Positions 10,475 through 22,199 of a DNA stretch of 64,000 bases are shown here, in pieces. Under the pieces are notes generated by a model, which searched no databases, was not told the origin of the DNA, and saw only the letters and a list, made by a program, of their open reading frames with translations. The stretch is taken from contig JAJEKV010000027.1 in NCBI GenBank assembly GCA_021234155.1, positions 3,594,623 to 3,658,622 of the forward strand. The letters are read 5' to 3'. Numbering within the stretch: position 1 is the stretch's first letter; every line of letters begins with the position of its first letter. The position numbers and the translations under genes are program-made. Source of the stretch: Isoetes taiwanensis. Taxonomy: Eukaryota > Streptophyta > Lycopodiopsida > Isoetales > Isoetaceae.

Positions 10475-10548
10475 TACATCATGGGATTGAACCCCTGACC
10501 TCCTGCACCCAAGCCAACACCTTTACCAATAAGCTAACTTCTTTCTTG
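10475..10548 (-). mobile_element. Second tRNA-like head
   Basis: The minus strand reads TTAGCTTATTGGTAAAGGTG (A-box-like, 10,524-10,541) and GGTCAGGGGTTCAATCC (B box, 10,484-10,500), with tRNA-like spacing. It lies about 80 bp upstream, in SINE orientation, of the copy 4 head, so the two could form a dimeric SINE. It lacks a full cloverleaf, so it is not called a tRNA gene. Confidence 0.55.
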
Positions 10549-10647
10549 AAGGGATTAACCCATTTTCTAATATTTATAGTGCATCTATTCCATATTTAAA
10601 TTAGAGGCGTGCCTTTGGTAAACCCACGTTGTGGAGGCAACAACTCC

Positions 10648-10978
10648 ACCGGAGCAAGCTCTCTCGCCATAGCCGCCGGAGTAAGCTCTCTCGCCATAGC
10701 CGCCGGAGCAAGCTCTCTCGCCATAGCCACCAGAGCAAGCTCTCTCGCCATAGCCGCCAGAGCAAGCTCTCTCGCCATAGCCACCGAGCAAGCCCCTCCC
10801 GCCATAGCCGCCGGAGCAAGCTCTTCGCCATAGCCACCGGAAAGCAAGCCCTCCCGCCATAGCCACCGAGTAAGCTTCTCGCCATAGCCGCCGGAGCAAG
10901 CTCTTCCGCCATAGCCGCCGGAATAAGCAGTCTTGCCATAGCCACGGGAGTCGACCTCTCTCTGCCATAGTCAACCGG
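10648..10978. repeat. 27-bp minisatellite, about 12 copies
   Basis: The unit is close to GGAGCAAGCTCTCTCGCCATAGCCGCC, with 1-3 base differences and occasional 1-2 base indels in later copies. Because 27 is a multiple of three, frames stay open on both strands (minus-strand frames of 83-130 residues with a Gly-Gly-Tyr-Gly-Glu-Arg-Ala-Cys-Ser repeat). Open frames in several registers argue for a by-product of the period, though a glycine-rich protein relic cannot be excluded. Confidence 0.85.
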
Positions 10979-10989
10979 ATAATTGTTAA

Positions 10990-13900
10990 CCATATATAAA
11001 GCTATTATCCCCTAGGAATAAACCGACCAAATGACACGACGTAATCTAGCAAGTCCGGCCAACTTGTTATGACAACATCAACTCACTTGGTGGGACTAAT
11101 TCCGGAACTTAATTAACAACGACAGGGCAACTTTCTAGAATAGCAAATAAGTGTATTATATCCTTGGATATTCTTTAAGCGACGATAATAATGTCCAGTT
11201 ATCGGCGTCCCTCGACCTATAACTTTAATTATTTTTTATTTTTTTTCCTTTTTCCTTTGGTAGATGCCTTGATAACACAATTTCTTCGGGCTTTGCCATG
11301 GTTCAATCCATACTATATTCATATGCTTTATATCAGACCTTGTTCGACGTTATATAAGTAATGTTTTATAGACATAACTATAATTAACGCTGTCTCTCTC
11401 TAGTGTCTAAACCTTGCCTCATCTCAATTCCCGGACAAAGGATTTCTTTTTCGCCACCAACTAGGGACCGCCATGCAAAGACCCCTCTAGACCATGGGTA
11501 GCTTCAATCCTACCACCCCCTCACTACTTCTTCTCAATGGTCGTTTCTTTTTATGGACCATTTTCCTGCACCACCTGTACAAACTCGTAATACGTGTAGT
11601 GAGTGCCCCTGTTAGAACCCCCATAATAATCTCAACACTTTGTGCCAAACTTCACCGCTTATATGGATGTGATTAATTATTCCGCGCCACACGCCTGTCA
11701 AAGTGACAACCGTCTACCCTCTTTTGGAGTGTTCTCCCGTACATTCCAATGCCACCCAACCATTGTTGATTACTCACCTCCTTCTAGGGTACCTAGATAA
11801 GGTCCGAGCAAAATGTTTCCAACCATTATTTTAATACCTAAACGTCTTTAGGTTCTCCAAATGAACTTACATATTCCAAAGGATTATATGAATATCCCAA
11901 AGGACAGTACCACCCAAAGACCTCTAAAGATAGGTCTCCTCTATTTAGAGATCTTGTGTTCAGGTCTCTGGGGGTCCGTCATATGTCCTCATGGACGCTG
12001 CCAATATGGCATGACATATAAATGCTATCTACCTATCTATCTATTTATAAAAAAAAGGTCCTTGGTGAACTCAATTCACCATGTTGTCCTAAGACATGGA
12101 CGTCTTCTTCCCTAAGCCATACACCAAATCTTTAAAGAGTTTTTCGCTCTTGTCGCCTTTCAAGTCAGCAGGTATATCTTTGCATGTTAGCAAAGACTAA
12201 CCTTCATGTTAGGAAATAACCTTCCTATCTAGATTGCTAAATATCATGCATCGGTCCTTTTTATTCCTTCTCTTCTTCAACATGTTTTCTAAGTCTATGA
12301 TCGATTTTCAAGATTCCGACCCTTACGCCACATATGACTACATATTTCACTCTTTGATCGTGACCTTTATTCAAGAGAGTCACCAATCCAATTACTCCTT
12401 TATGTATTCATTAACCGCCTTTGTCGCTTTTGAGCCGCTAATATATGCTCCCTATATTGTTAACCCACCTATCATTGGGGGTTATGATCCAACGTTGTCC
12501 TACATCCTCGAAATGTTAGTCATTACATTTCTCCATGATGCTATGTTTCATTGCTCGCATTCCAAATGATTTGGCATCTTCATTTAAGCCATAGTCATGG
12601 CCTAAGAGCGGGTGAGCCTTCGTAAATTACCTGGAGTCATCAAGGTGCTTGCCTTGTATTTTGTGCGCCTTTCTACAATTACCTACGTCTAATATAACCC
12701 GGGCTTGTATCAATGTTCGAGTCCTGTATATGTTAACTTGCACCCCCATGTAACCCATGGTGTCACCTCTGCCTGATCTAGGTATGGATCATGTGGGAAA
12801 GCTAGTCTTATGTGTCTATGCAAGACACATTCGAACATTTAGCAGGTAACTGCTATTCGCTACTTATCCTGGAATTGTACTATTGTACTACTCAACCCCA
12901 CTATCTTAAGCTTTGGCCGTTGACATTTATTTCAAGTGCCAACTGCCACATCATACCCTAGCATGCAACGGATTGACGGTCCTTTGCACATTTCAAACGT
13001 ATCTCCAGATCCTTCCTCAGTAACTTTAGGATACCCTCGTCTTTCTCTCCTTGCGTCGCCACCTAAATTACCTCTCTGAGATGTTTATCGTATCTGTACA
13101 TGGTATGTACATAATAAACATATCTCCACATCCCACAATGCTAGAGCTCTGCTCTAACTTAGCTAAAGTGTAAGCTTGGTAGTTCCTTGAAACAAAACCT
13201 ATTGCCTATGTACCTTTCTAATGTGGCTGAGCCACCGACTTCCCAACTGGGCAGTGGCCAACTCTATGTTAGAAATCTATATGCTGCCTACATTTTTTTT
13301 TGATAGGATTCCCAGCTACTGTAACCATCCCTTTAGTGCCTTATGGTATTCCAGTCGTGTATATACACTATCATACCACCCATGGGATTATGCCATAATT
13401 CCGAAGGTTTGCTACCCCAGATGAGGAGCTTTTCTAAAGGCTTCTTTTGCTAAGGATCCTTTGTGTTCCATACCACCCATACTTAGTTACAGTTAACCTA
13501 TTGTTATTAAGTTATCAGGTCGACTTCAGCTTTTGATCAGCTTCAAATGCTGCCGTCTTTGACTCCCTCATAATGAAGTGGAGGCACTCCTCTTAACAGG
13601 AAAACCCAATGTTTCAATCTTCGTTAGTAACCGCCATATGATTATCCAATTCCTTACCCTCTTAAGAGTTTCAAAGTCATAACCTCTAACGGGTCTATGC
13701 CTCAAGGCAACGGATCCTCCACCTTCTACTTTAGTACCTACAATTGTTCCCCGCGCGTAGCGTAACTCTTAAGATATATGGACTACTAGTCTATAAAATC
13801 TCACTCCTTGTAATCTACACACCTCGTCTTGAATTTTATCGAGACTTGGATTGCTAGGTATTGGCCTCTTCTCGGTTATCCCTAAAAGTATAATTGTCAA

Positions 13901-15295
13901 AGCCATCGTACTCCTTTTCTTCCATCAGGGGGATGCGATATTTTATACATCTTTTTATTTCCAAAACCACATAAATGCTCTCAGCTTATAACAATGAAGT
14001 AACTCATTGGTATCTAGAACCTTTGAGCAGCTAAGCTCTCATTATCGTTTATTCCAACACCGTTCCAACCATCCTCGGGATGGTTTTGAATGTAACATCA
14101 CCGTATATGCTAGACTTACTCTAGCTATTCTCACTGATTTAAACTTTTCTCATCTTCCTTGGTACGACGTATCTAAGATAGTCAACTCTAAACATTGGGA
14201 TAGCTTGAATGCTTATCTCTGGTAAAACATACCTAACCCAATATCTTCGTATATAAGCATATCATTATGCTTATTCTTTACACCTTGTTAAGTAATGTTT
14301 CACTCACCTCGTCATTTTATTCTTCTATCTTTTAATATGATATACATCTGAATATCACAATTAACATCTTTGATCTCCTCACTAGTGTAGTATGTAATAC
14401 TACTAAATCCTTCAAACATCCGAAACCACTACGTTGTTATTATGAGATATAGTAACATGTGTGCACCAACCCTAACTCTAGACTCATATGTAATTCATTG
14501 ACGTAGCCCCTAGTCATTGTACTATATATCTTTGGTTTTCACACCACACCTTCTAGACTCTCTATCCTTAGGTTGCCTTGGTCCTCACGCTCTAGTCATA
14601 AATTCCACAGGGGCACATGCCACCCTAAGTTCCTAGTGGACATACTTAATGTCTAGTATAGCAATTCTTATCTTCATTACCTCTGTATTCATATATGTGA
14701 ACTAAAAGTTCTAGTATATATCTCTTTTAGTTATGTTTTACTATTAAATGTTCCTAGTACACATATACCAACGGGAGTTACTCCTCGCGATACACACACG
14801 ATACCAAGTCCAGAGCACGTCCTCCTTCTCCAGACTTTGGTGTATTCAATGCCTCATTCCAAACTTTCTATATTTGAAACGTTGTTTACAACAACTTTCA
14901 AACCCCTCTTGTCTCCCACTTGTCGTGTGGGTATATTTCTTTCGATGAATGCGCCTGGTCCTACCAATTGTCCTCTTCTCTTGACCTTGTGTGGCGTACG
15001 TTCCACCCTAGTGTCCAATCTGTTATACGGCATCTCGATGTTCCCAGCAGACATCAGATGTGTCCATTTCCTTAATTTATATCCGGCATAATCATCATGC
15101 AATTGACCGACGTCATTAAGCGTATCCAAGTGACTATGTTGTCATCTTAATCATGCACACGCTTGCATCGTTATTGCACATTTCAGGAACATCAATCTCC
15201 TTACGAAATGCAACATATGCGTAATTTTATAATCCGTAGTTTATGGATCCGCATCCTCATACGATATTATTCTCTACCTTTCCGCGAATCATACC
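10990..15295. other. No intact gene; decayed sequence
   Basis: About 4.3 kb of moderately AT-rich sequence with only short open frames. One minus-strand stretch near 12,070-12,170 looks protein-like (DLKGDKSEKLFKDLVYGLGK), which suggests an old antisense coding relic, perhaps from a retroelement. I see no domain motif, LTR or TIR that would name it. Confidence 0.4.
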
Positions 15296-15297
15296 TC

Positions 15298-15380
15298 ACA
15301 CATAACCAACACATAACACATAACCAACACATAACCAACACATAACACATAACCAACACATAACCAACACATAACATTAA
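15298..15380. repeat. AACCAACACAT / AACACAT short tandem repeat
   Basis: Alternating 11-bp and 7-bp units fill about 80 bp. They run into the left arm of the long-TIR element, whose mirrored right arm keeps only one AACCAACACATAAC unit. The expansion is therefore specific to the left end. Confidence 0.8.
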
Positions 15381-15782
15381 CATTAATGAGTCCCACACAT
15401 TTAAATTAAAATCCCCCTTAGACCCCCTTTGGTTTGGGTGCATATTCACACGGGGGGTGACTCCGGGCAACGAGAGCTGTTGGATAGGCATATCCATCCC
15501 TTATTCCTTAATCTACACCGTACGTAAAGTTCCTCGTTTGTGGGGTATGCAAGTACAAAATTTGCTATACTGTATAACAAGATTTACAAAATACTATAAG
15601 ATTTCAAGCAAAATACTATATGGTGTTGATTTTGTACATGCAAAATATAATTACAAGGGCTCTCGGCCGCCCTCGTCACCCCCCGTGAATATGCACCCAA
15701 ACCAAAGGGGGTCTAAGGGGATTTTAATTTAAATGTGTGGGACTCATTAATGTTAATGGTAGTTAATGTTATGTGTTGGTTA
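15361..15782. mobile_element. Long-TIR (hairpin) non-autonomous element
   Basis: The left arm, 15,361-15,461, and right arm, 15,675-15,782, are inverted copies of about 100 bp differing by a 10-bp indel and a few bases. Shared blocks include CATTAATGAGTCCCACAC and GGTTTGGGTGCATATTCAC. The spacer of about 210 bp has no coding capacity. Outer ends and target duplication are unclear because of the tandem repeat on the left. It is MITE- or foldback-like; no superfamily assigned. Confidence 0.7.
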
Positions 15783-16983
15783 TACTAAAATTTTGGGCCT
15801 TCGGCCCTTAAAAAAACAAACATACGTAAAGAACATGTAAAACATGCAAAACTCCTATGATTTTCTTTCTAACCTTCAACCTCTCTCACTCTTGCAACAA
15901 TGCTATATAACCTTCAACCTCTCTCACTCTTGCAACAATGTATAGCAGTCTAACTCCTGCAACTATATGTAGCAATCTAGAAACATATACAATGGAATTA
16001 AAAAGAGGGAATATTTTGTTATGCAAGCCATGAGAACACCTTGGACAACCCAAGCCACTCACATTGCAGAATGTGACATGTGAATCCTGCTGCATTAACA
16101 CCATACACAAAGAACTCGAGTAACATCAAGCAATAAACCCATTCGATCATTGGTACATAAATGACTCAATTTATAGTGCTTCTAAATAAAATGCAAAGAA
16201 TGGAGCATTAAATCTTATAGAGGCTACATTGTGCAAAGGCCAATATAAAGCCTGCAATTTACAAGCAAAGGAATGATAGTTCAGTAACAAAAAACAGAAA
16301 TGCACATTCCTTGCATTTGCTTTCAACAACAAAGCTTCAAATTTTAGAAGCTCAAATGCAATACGGCTGCAATTCTGCACCACAACCTATAAAAAGGGGC
16401 TGCCTTGTTTATAAATCATGCTCTTGCAAAAGAGTTATCTTGTTGCCAAATTTTGTTCATGCCCACCATGAAACCAATATGTGCTCGGTTTACGCTTCAT
16501 TGCTAAAATCACCAACCGCAATCAATGCTAACCTAACCTAGTGAATGACGAATGCAGCAAGGGGTCGCAATTGAGTTCCCATCGATTCTTGGGTGCGGTT
16601 GTTAGTGGGAAACTCCGCAAATGAGCTAATGAATTAGGCCAAGTAATTTCTCGAATGATGGCATATTTCATATTAATCAAATTTCTCCAATGTCCAAATT
16701 TTGATAATGGTCTCGCACTATCCAAAGGAGAAAGGCTTGATAAATAATAACCACCAACACAATGCCTTCTCTTCGAGATCACACTTGCTTGGAACCATAT
16801 GACTAGATACTCATTTCCCAATTTTATGGTTGCATCATATAATTCTTGGGACTACAATCCTTCATATCTTCCCATCTCAGCGGAGCAATAATAACTTAGC
16901 CCTGACTCTGGTTACCAAACAAACCGCACCAAAATTTTATTAACATGTGTTCCAAAAATCCTAATATGGGTAAAAACCAGAAT
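15783..16983. other. Intergenic, with a two-copy 38-bp repeat
   Basis: A GGGCCTTCGGCCC hairpin lies near 15,797. A 38-bp unit starting AACCTTCAACCTCTCTCACT is present twice at 15,871-15,948. The rest up to 16,983 shows no supported gene. It may contain 3' flank of the TFIIIA-like fragment. Confidence 0.45.
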
Positions 16984-17289
16984 CTATATACAATCCAAGT
17001 AATGAGGTTGGTAATTGTCAGCTTTTGAATTACGTGGAAGAGCATGTTCCAGCATACTCTCATCTTTTTCGTACTCAGCAAGATTACCCTGTTTTTATAT
17101 TAATGATGAGATTTGAACAGATAAGTTTTTGAACACTGCAAAAAGCAGGAATTTACTCACAGGAACATGCGCAGCTTTCTCATGATTATCTTTCACATGT
17201 CTGTATGCAAAGGAATTACCACACTTTTCACATGCGTGAGGCTTTAACTCTAAGTGAACCACTTTGATGTGTTTCTCTAGATTCGATTT
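16984..17289 (-). pseudogene. TFIIIA-like zinc-finger gene, two 3' exons only
   Basis: Two exons read cleanly. Exon 17,161-17,289 (129 nt, phase 0) has acceptor CCCTCAG and donor GTGAGTAAA. It encodes the end of one C2H2 finger (SNLEKHIKVVH) and a further finger (CEKCGNSFAYRHVKDNHEK), the pattern of the last fingers of plant transcription factor IIIA, which binds 5S rDNA and 5S rRNA. Exon 16,984-17,088 (35 codons including stop) begins GNLAEYEKDE, comparable to the acidic tail after finger 9. Upstream exons for the remaining fingers are not visible within about 2 kb. It is either a truncated copy or a gene whose other exons lie beyond a long intron. Confidence 0.55.
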
Positions 17290-19850
17290 CTGAGGGAAAA
17301 AAAACCCCACCATCAGCAAAGACAAAGACAAAAACCAGAAACCCTCTTCCTTGAATCTGCTACTGTATGCGTCGCTATCAATGGCCTCGAATTGGCCCAA
17401 CACATCAGATTATTCTTGGCTACTACCCCTCGTGTTCTACAAAACCTACAGCGACAGAACTGACCCAAATCCAAGCCGCAGTCTTTGTCCAAGAGAAGAA
17501 AATGGAGCAGTGGGGCGTCTGAAGGAAGGGGTTGAAACTGGAGAGGGCAATTGGAAGGCAAAAGAGGGCATGTGTAGTTAGGAAAAAAGGAAATGAAAAT
17601 CAAACACCTCCAAATAAGAATCCATCAAGCTCAAGCCGGTTCGGGAATAAATTGAGCTCAGAAACTTATACCTCCCCACAAGTTCTTGAAGAGAACCATT
17701 TTAATCTACCTGAAAGCTCGCCCTTATTCTGGAACACAAAGAAACATCCATTTTGGCTTGAATAGGAACGTTTTGGGCTAGCAAATACCTGGATCTTGCG
17801 GCGTTTTGCAGAAACGCCCAAACTTAGTACAGACCGACATGGGTATGGCAGAGGCTGCCGGAAAAAAGCCTCAATTATAGACCTTAAATAACCATTTCCG
17901 GTTTCTAATCTGCGACCATTCTATAGAAATACTAATGGTAGCTTCATTAATCTCGACAAATGTAATCTTATCTTGCTAATCCCTCAAGTTGCGGATTTGC
18001 AAAGCCCCTGTTTCGTGCCCTAAAATCCTATCCACGAGGCTTGCATGTTCAGCACTAAAATAAAAAGAGGGCTTTTGTTGTGAGTCCTTGGATGTTGGAC
18101 CATTGAAAAAAAGAAGCTAAATCAACGATTAAGAAATGGTGCACTCTAGATGTACGCATTAGTACATCCATTCGAATACGCCATGAAATCTTAGGAAAAC
18201 CTTTGTGAAAAGCGTACAAAAACACAAAGAAAACCCCCTGTTATTATGCTACATATTCAAGTAGCAATAGCTATAAAATGTTGGCCCGACATTCTATGCC
18301 TGCACCATCATGGTCGAAACCTACACTTCTAAAGTGGTTTCCCTCTCACGAGCTGGGTACTCATAATCCAGTTTCCACCTTAGTATAGTACCTCTCTAAT
18401 GTGGTATATGGTAGATAATCATAAACCACTTCTTCCTCGGATATATGGTGCTATATCCAGTCTTCTTCTACGTTGAGTGGCAATATATATGCCGCAGAAT
18501 AAATCAATCCTCGTAATTATTAAGTCCAGTGTTTCAATCAGATACCAAACATCGTCATACCAATTTTTTTCGAGTATCCATCCAAAGTAGGGATACCTTA
18601 ACACTCCTTATTCCCAACATTCAAAGACTTCTACTTCAAGTAAGGGCCCAGGACACCTTTCATCATCACCATATAACAGCTCAGATGCACTGGGCATCGG
18701 TTCGATGCTTCCGCCGTGGACACCATAGTCACAATTGGCCTTCTGTGATACATCACGATTGCATAGCCATAGCACTGCCGGATAGCGATCGGTGCGGTAC
18801 CAATTACGTCGAATGTATATGTCAGCTGTACCTGTCCCTTTACATATAAGAGTCTCTCAGATGTGATAAATTCTAAAAATAGCAATAAAATAAATAAGTA
18901 ATTCAAATGTAAGAATATCCGGACGTCTGGTAAATGTATAAACATAACCAATGAATTAATATGTGTCCTCATCTGACTGTAATCTATGCTAAAGATAGAG
19001 AGTGTGAGTGTGGAAAGATTAAAGATAATCAAAAGGAGCGAGCTATTTAAACACATAATCAAATATAATAGAAGTAGATAAGTATGTATGTCTTACACAA
19101 ACTTCGGAGGGAATAACGAGAGACTTAGATTAGGTTATAACAAGGTTATGAATAATAAGTCATGAACAACGCCTGTCTCAGACTTAATATTAAAGTATAT
19201 AGGTAAGACTGCCTCGATACAAAGACAATATATAGTTGTATTAAAGGATAAGTATAACCGTCAAGGACCTATTAAATAATTGAGGATAGGAACATACGAA
19301 GTTCTTAAAACTCCAGAACAAAAATAGGAAAACAAAAATTTGCTACAAAATTAAATTAGGGATGGCTGTAATGAAATGAATTACAAAGTGAAGCGGAATA
19401 TAATACACCTACACACGGTTAATATCCTTAGAATGACTTTCTACTAAATAGTGCGAGGTTAATAACTCAGATTATAATATAACAACAAATAGCGCTTCTT
19501 TATACCTATACCTATCTTTAATATATAATCGGGCACTGTATGTATAGAAGGAACGATTTCTAAAATAGATAGACTCGTGAACTCGCCACCACGAATGAAA
19601 CAAAGAGATCGCTCACTTTTGATGTATCCTAACCGATGATCATGTCCGATCTATGCCTCTACCTCTTATATCCCAAAGTTATAAATTGCACATTACAAGT
19701 CATTTCAAACTTGATCACTTTGAACATGACAACGCCTCAGGTGACTTATAATCTCACGCCATCTCTTTAAGGAGGGAGACTTCCTTCCAATGTATGATGT
19801 GTTGCCCCAAGACAAGAGTAGTCTTCATCTTTGAGGACAAAGACCATTTT
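17290..19850. other. No gene identified; retroelement-like 3' portion
   Basis: Short frames only, including a 143-codon minus-strand frame at 18,631-19,062 with no recognised motif. Towards 19,800 the sequence CTTTGAGGACAAAGACC just before the polypurine tract resembles the end of a gypsy internal region. The right part is therefore likely a decayed plus-strand Ty3/gypsy body belonging to the LTR that follows. Confidence 0.4.
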
Positions 19851-19864
19851 TAAGGTGGGGAGAA

Positions 19865-21468
19865 TGTGACGTTCCACATATTTATACGCATATTTAAGTA
19901 TAAATACATGACACGTCACTATGAATAATTAATGGCACATTAATTATTCATAAGCTAAGGTTAGTTATGTTAATAATTAAATTATAAAGGTGGAAACCTA
20001 ACCAAAACCCTAATTCGAATTTAGGGCTTATCCTAATATTAAAAAAGGGCTAAAATACCAAATTAGCTAATATTAATCAATCTAGAGCATGCCACCTGGC
20101 CCAAATCGATTGGGCAAGGTAGGATTTCCATTTTGGACACCCAAATTAGGGCTTTTGTGCCCCAATTCGAATTGGGAGCAATTGGGGATGGAGGAGGAGG
20201 AGCAAAGCAGCCAGCCCTTCGCTTAGTCGAGATGGAGCAGCCCAAGACCGATTTGACGGCTAGTCAAGAGGGTTACTTTGTTGATTTATAGCATAGCGCC
20301 TCTCTGTGGTGTGTTCTCTCTCTCTGCTTTCTCCGTGGTTTACCCGTTAGACTAACCCTTGATTGATATGGTGAGTATTCTTATCTCTAGTCTCCTCAGA
20401 CGCGTTTTGGTTGATGGTTTAGTAGCTCTTTGCTTAGTTAGCACTCCTGAGATGGGGGATTACTGGGTAGAGACCTCTGAGCCCATGTATTGTAGTATGC
20501 TCCTAGATAGAGCCCCAGATTATTCCCATTAGATGTGGCTCAGGCACAAGAGCCCACCGAAGTCGTGGATGCTATGGAGTGACTTAGCACCAAATAAGGG
20601 ACACAAAGGTGAAGCTGGGTGGGGTCTTGCACCTAACATAAAAGGCTCCCGAGACTCCTACAAAGGGACTAGGCCTTTTAGGCGTGAGCTAGGCGCGATC
20701 CAGCCGGGTATGGGTCCGACACTCCCTCGGTACGAGGTGTGACCCGCATGGGGCATCCCCAGACTTTGAGTAGATTTAGGGCGCAGTAAGTCGGGGTACG
20801 GGATGCGGGGTCGCTGATGCGGCACGTATTCTCTAGTCCACCCATGGAACCACTGTGGATCCCGAAGGGGACGCTTCCCCCGACCTGCCTCACATCTGGA
20901 CGGGCTTCATGAACCCCGTAGTAGGCTTGAAGGGTGATACCTTGAGTCTCAAGGCGGTCCTGGAAGGCTATAGTGACGCCATAGCATGATTCGACTCATC
21001 CGCAAAGTGTGCACAGTGGAGGGGCGATGGAGTGGACAACCCTAGCCGATGTTCTATGCCACCCAACGCCATGCCAAGATTCTGGCCCTCACCGATCTCT
21101 TGAGACCTAGCCGTCAGTCGATCCTCACTGGAGTCTGAGCCGGGGTAGAACCTGGGGTTTGGGGTGTTTTCCTTAGGATTAGATGCATATTCTTTGCCGT
21201 TAGTACTTGGATGGATGTGCCACCCTTCGTGGTGGTTATTTATATATAATTTATGTTGTGTGCTAACATGTATTCATGCTTCCGCGACTTAGGAGCCCCA
21301 TTGAAGGCGTGGGCCGAATGACACCTCCGTGTCCTTCACCCGGGCATCTTTCTATAGATGGTCCGAGTTAGACGGAGGGCCCTGCTCATGGTGAGCTGAT
21401 TGCCGTGGGAGGGGGAAGTCCCCGTATGTATACGTCCGGAGCGCCGTATATACTCAGGGAGCGTCACA
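19865..21468 (+). mobile_element. Ty3/gypsy 3' LTR, 1,604 bp
   Basis: It begins TGTGACGTTCC and ends GCGTCACA, a 7-bp inverted terminal repeat. It is preceded directly by the polypurine tract AAGGTGGGGAGAA (19,852-19,864), so it is a 3' LTR. Internal landmarks shared with the LTRs at 28.4 kb and 49.6 kb are TATGCTCCTAG, GCCGTCAGTCGA, GAGTCTGAGCC, ACCCTTCGTGG and CTTCCGC. Its 1,604 bp matches the 1,603 bp of the 49.6-kb LTR. The body is decayed and no 5' LTR is visible upstream. Confidence 0.75.
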
Positions 21469-21656
21469 CATCTCGAGGAAGGGGAGGAATTGATATGGTC
21501 TGGGTGCCTGGGGTTATGGGATAAAGCCTCATAGAGGTTGGAGCTCATGAAGAATCTGCCTTTTTAGTGTGTTGGTTATCACTAGAGGTACTAGTGCTTA
21601 ACAGCGACCCTGTTAGACATAGAAAGTTTAGTTGTCTCGCACCAAAATAAGTGTCT

Positions 21657-22190
21657 TCACAATCCTTCTATGATGATATTCCATGCATCTGAAGTAGAGG
21701 TATGGATGCCCAATGGACTGGCAAATAATAGCCTTACCATGAGGAAGGACTTTTCATGGATAGGATGCCATCTAAGGACTGAGCATTTTGGCCAAGTATC
21801 ATCAGCACAGACCTCTTGCAAGCCATCCTCCATAAGTAGGCCCTGAATAATACCATCCTGCACAGCACTGGTAAATAGCTGTGAGAGGACCTCAACCACA
21901 ATTGTAAACAAATGTGGAGCTAAGGGCGTCCTTGACGAACACCTCTCCCAATAGCAGATAGTGGACTTGCAAATCCAAAGCACTATGGACATCCTGACGG
22001 TCTTTAAAAGTAAACTTATCAGACCTGCTTGCCAATCATAAGGGGCTATTGCAGGCCAAAAAGAGAAGATGGCAAAACTGTTTGGACATTGAGATTGGCT
22101 TCCCCTGACCACGAATGGCACTTGTCCAACATTCTGGATGGTTGTGATACAGATGGAATGGCATCTCAGGTAGCCAAGTATGTGCTTCAT
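21657..22190 (-). pseudogene. LINE reverse transcriptase fragment
   Basis: A 177-codon frame contains TPLAPHLFTIVVEVLSQLF and, further on, ADDT, matching the non-LTR RT stretch that ends in the catalytic YADD block (normally QGCPLAP...). The Tyr of YADD is replaced and the flanking fingers and thumb are missing. It adjoins the LTR end and is a degraded insertion. Confidence 0.55.
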
Positions 22191-22199
22191 TCAAGCCAT

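Noticed and set aside
10475-10548. Functional tRNA gene
   Set aside because: A and B boxes are present, but no complete acceptor, anticodon and T arms can be folded, and a related head lies next to it, so a SINE is more likely.
10601-10993. Glycine-rich protein gene from the 27-bp repeat
   Set aside because: Several frames on both strands are open because the unit is 27 bp; no start context, signal peptide or flanking coding sequence favours one.
15298-15380. CRISPR-like array
   Set aside because: Units are 7-11 bp, contiguous and without spacers in a plant genome; it is a simple tandem repeat.
18631-19062. 143-residue minus-strand ORF
   Set aside because: No motif, no splice context, and a plus-strand frame overlaps it. 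It stays unassigned.
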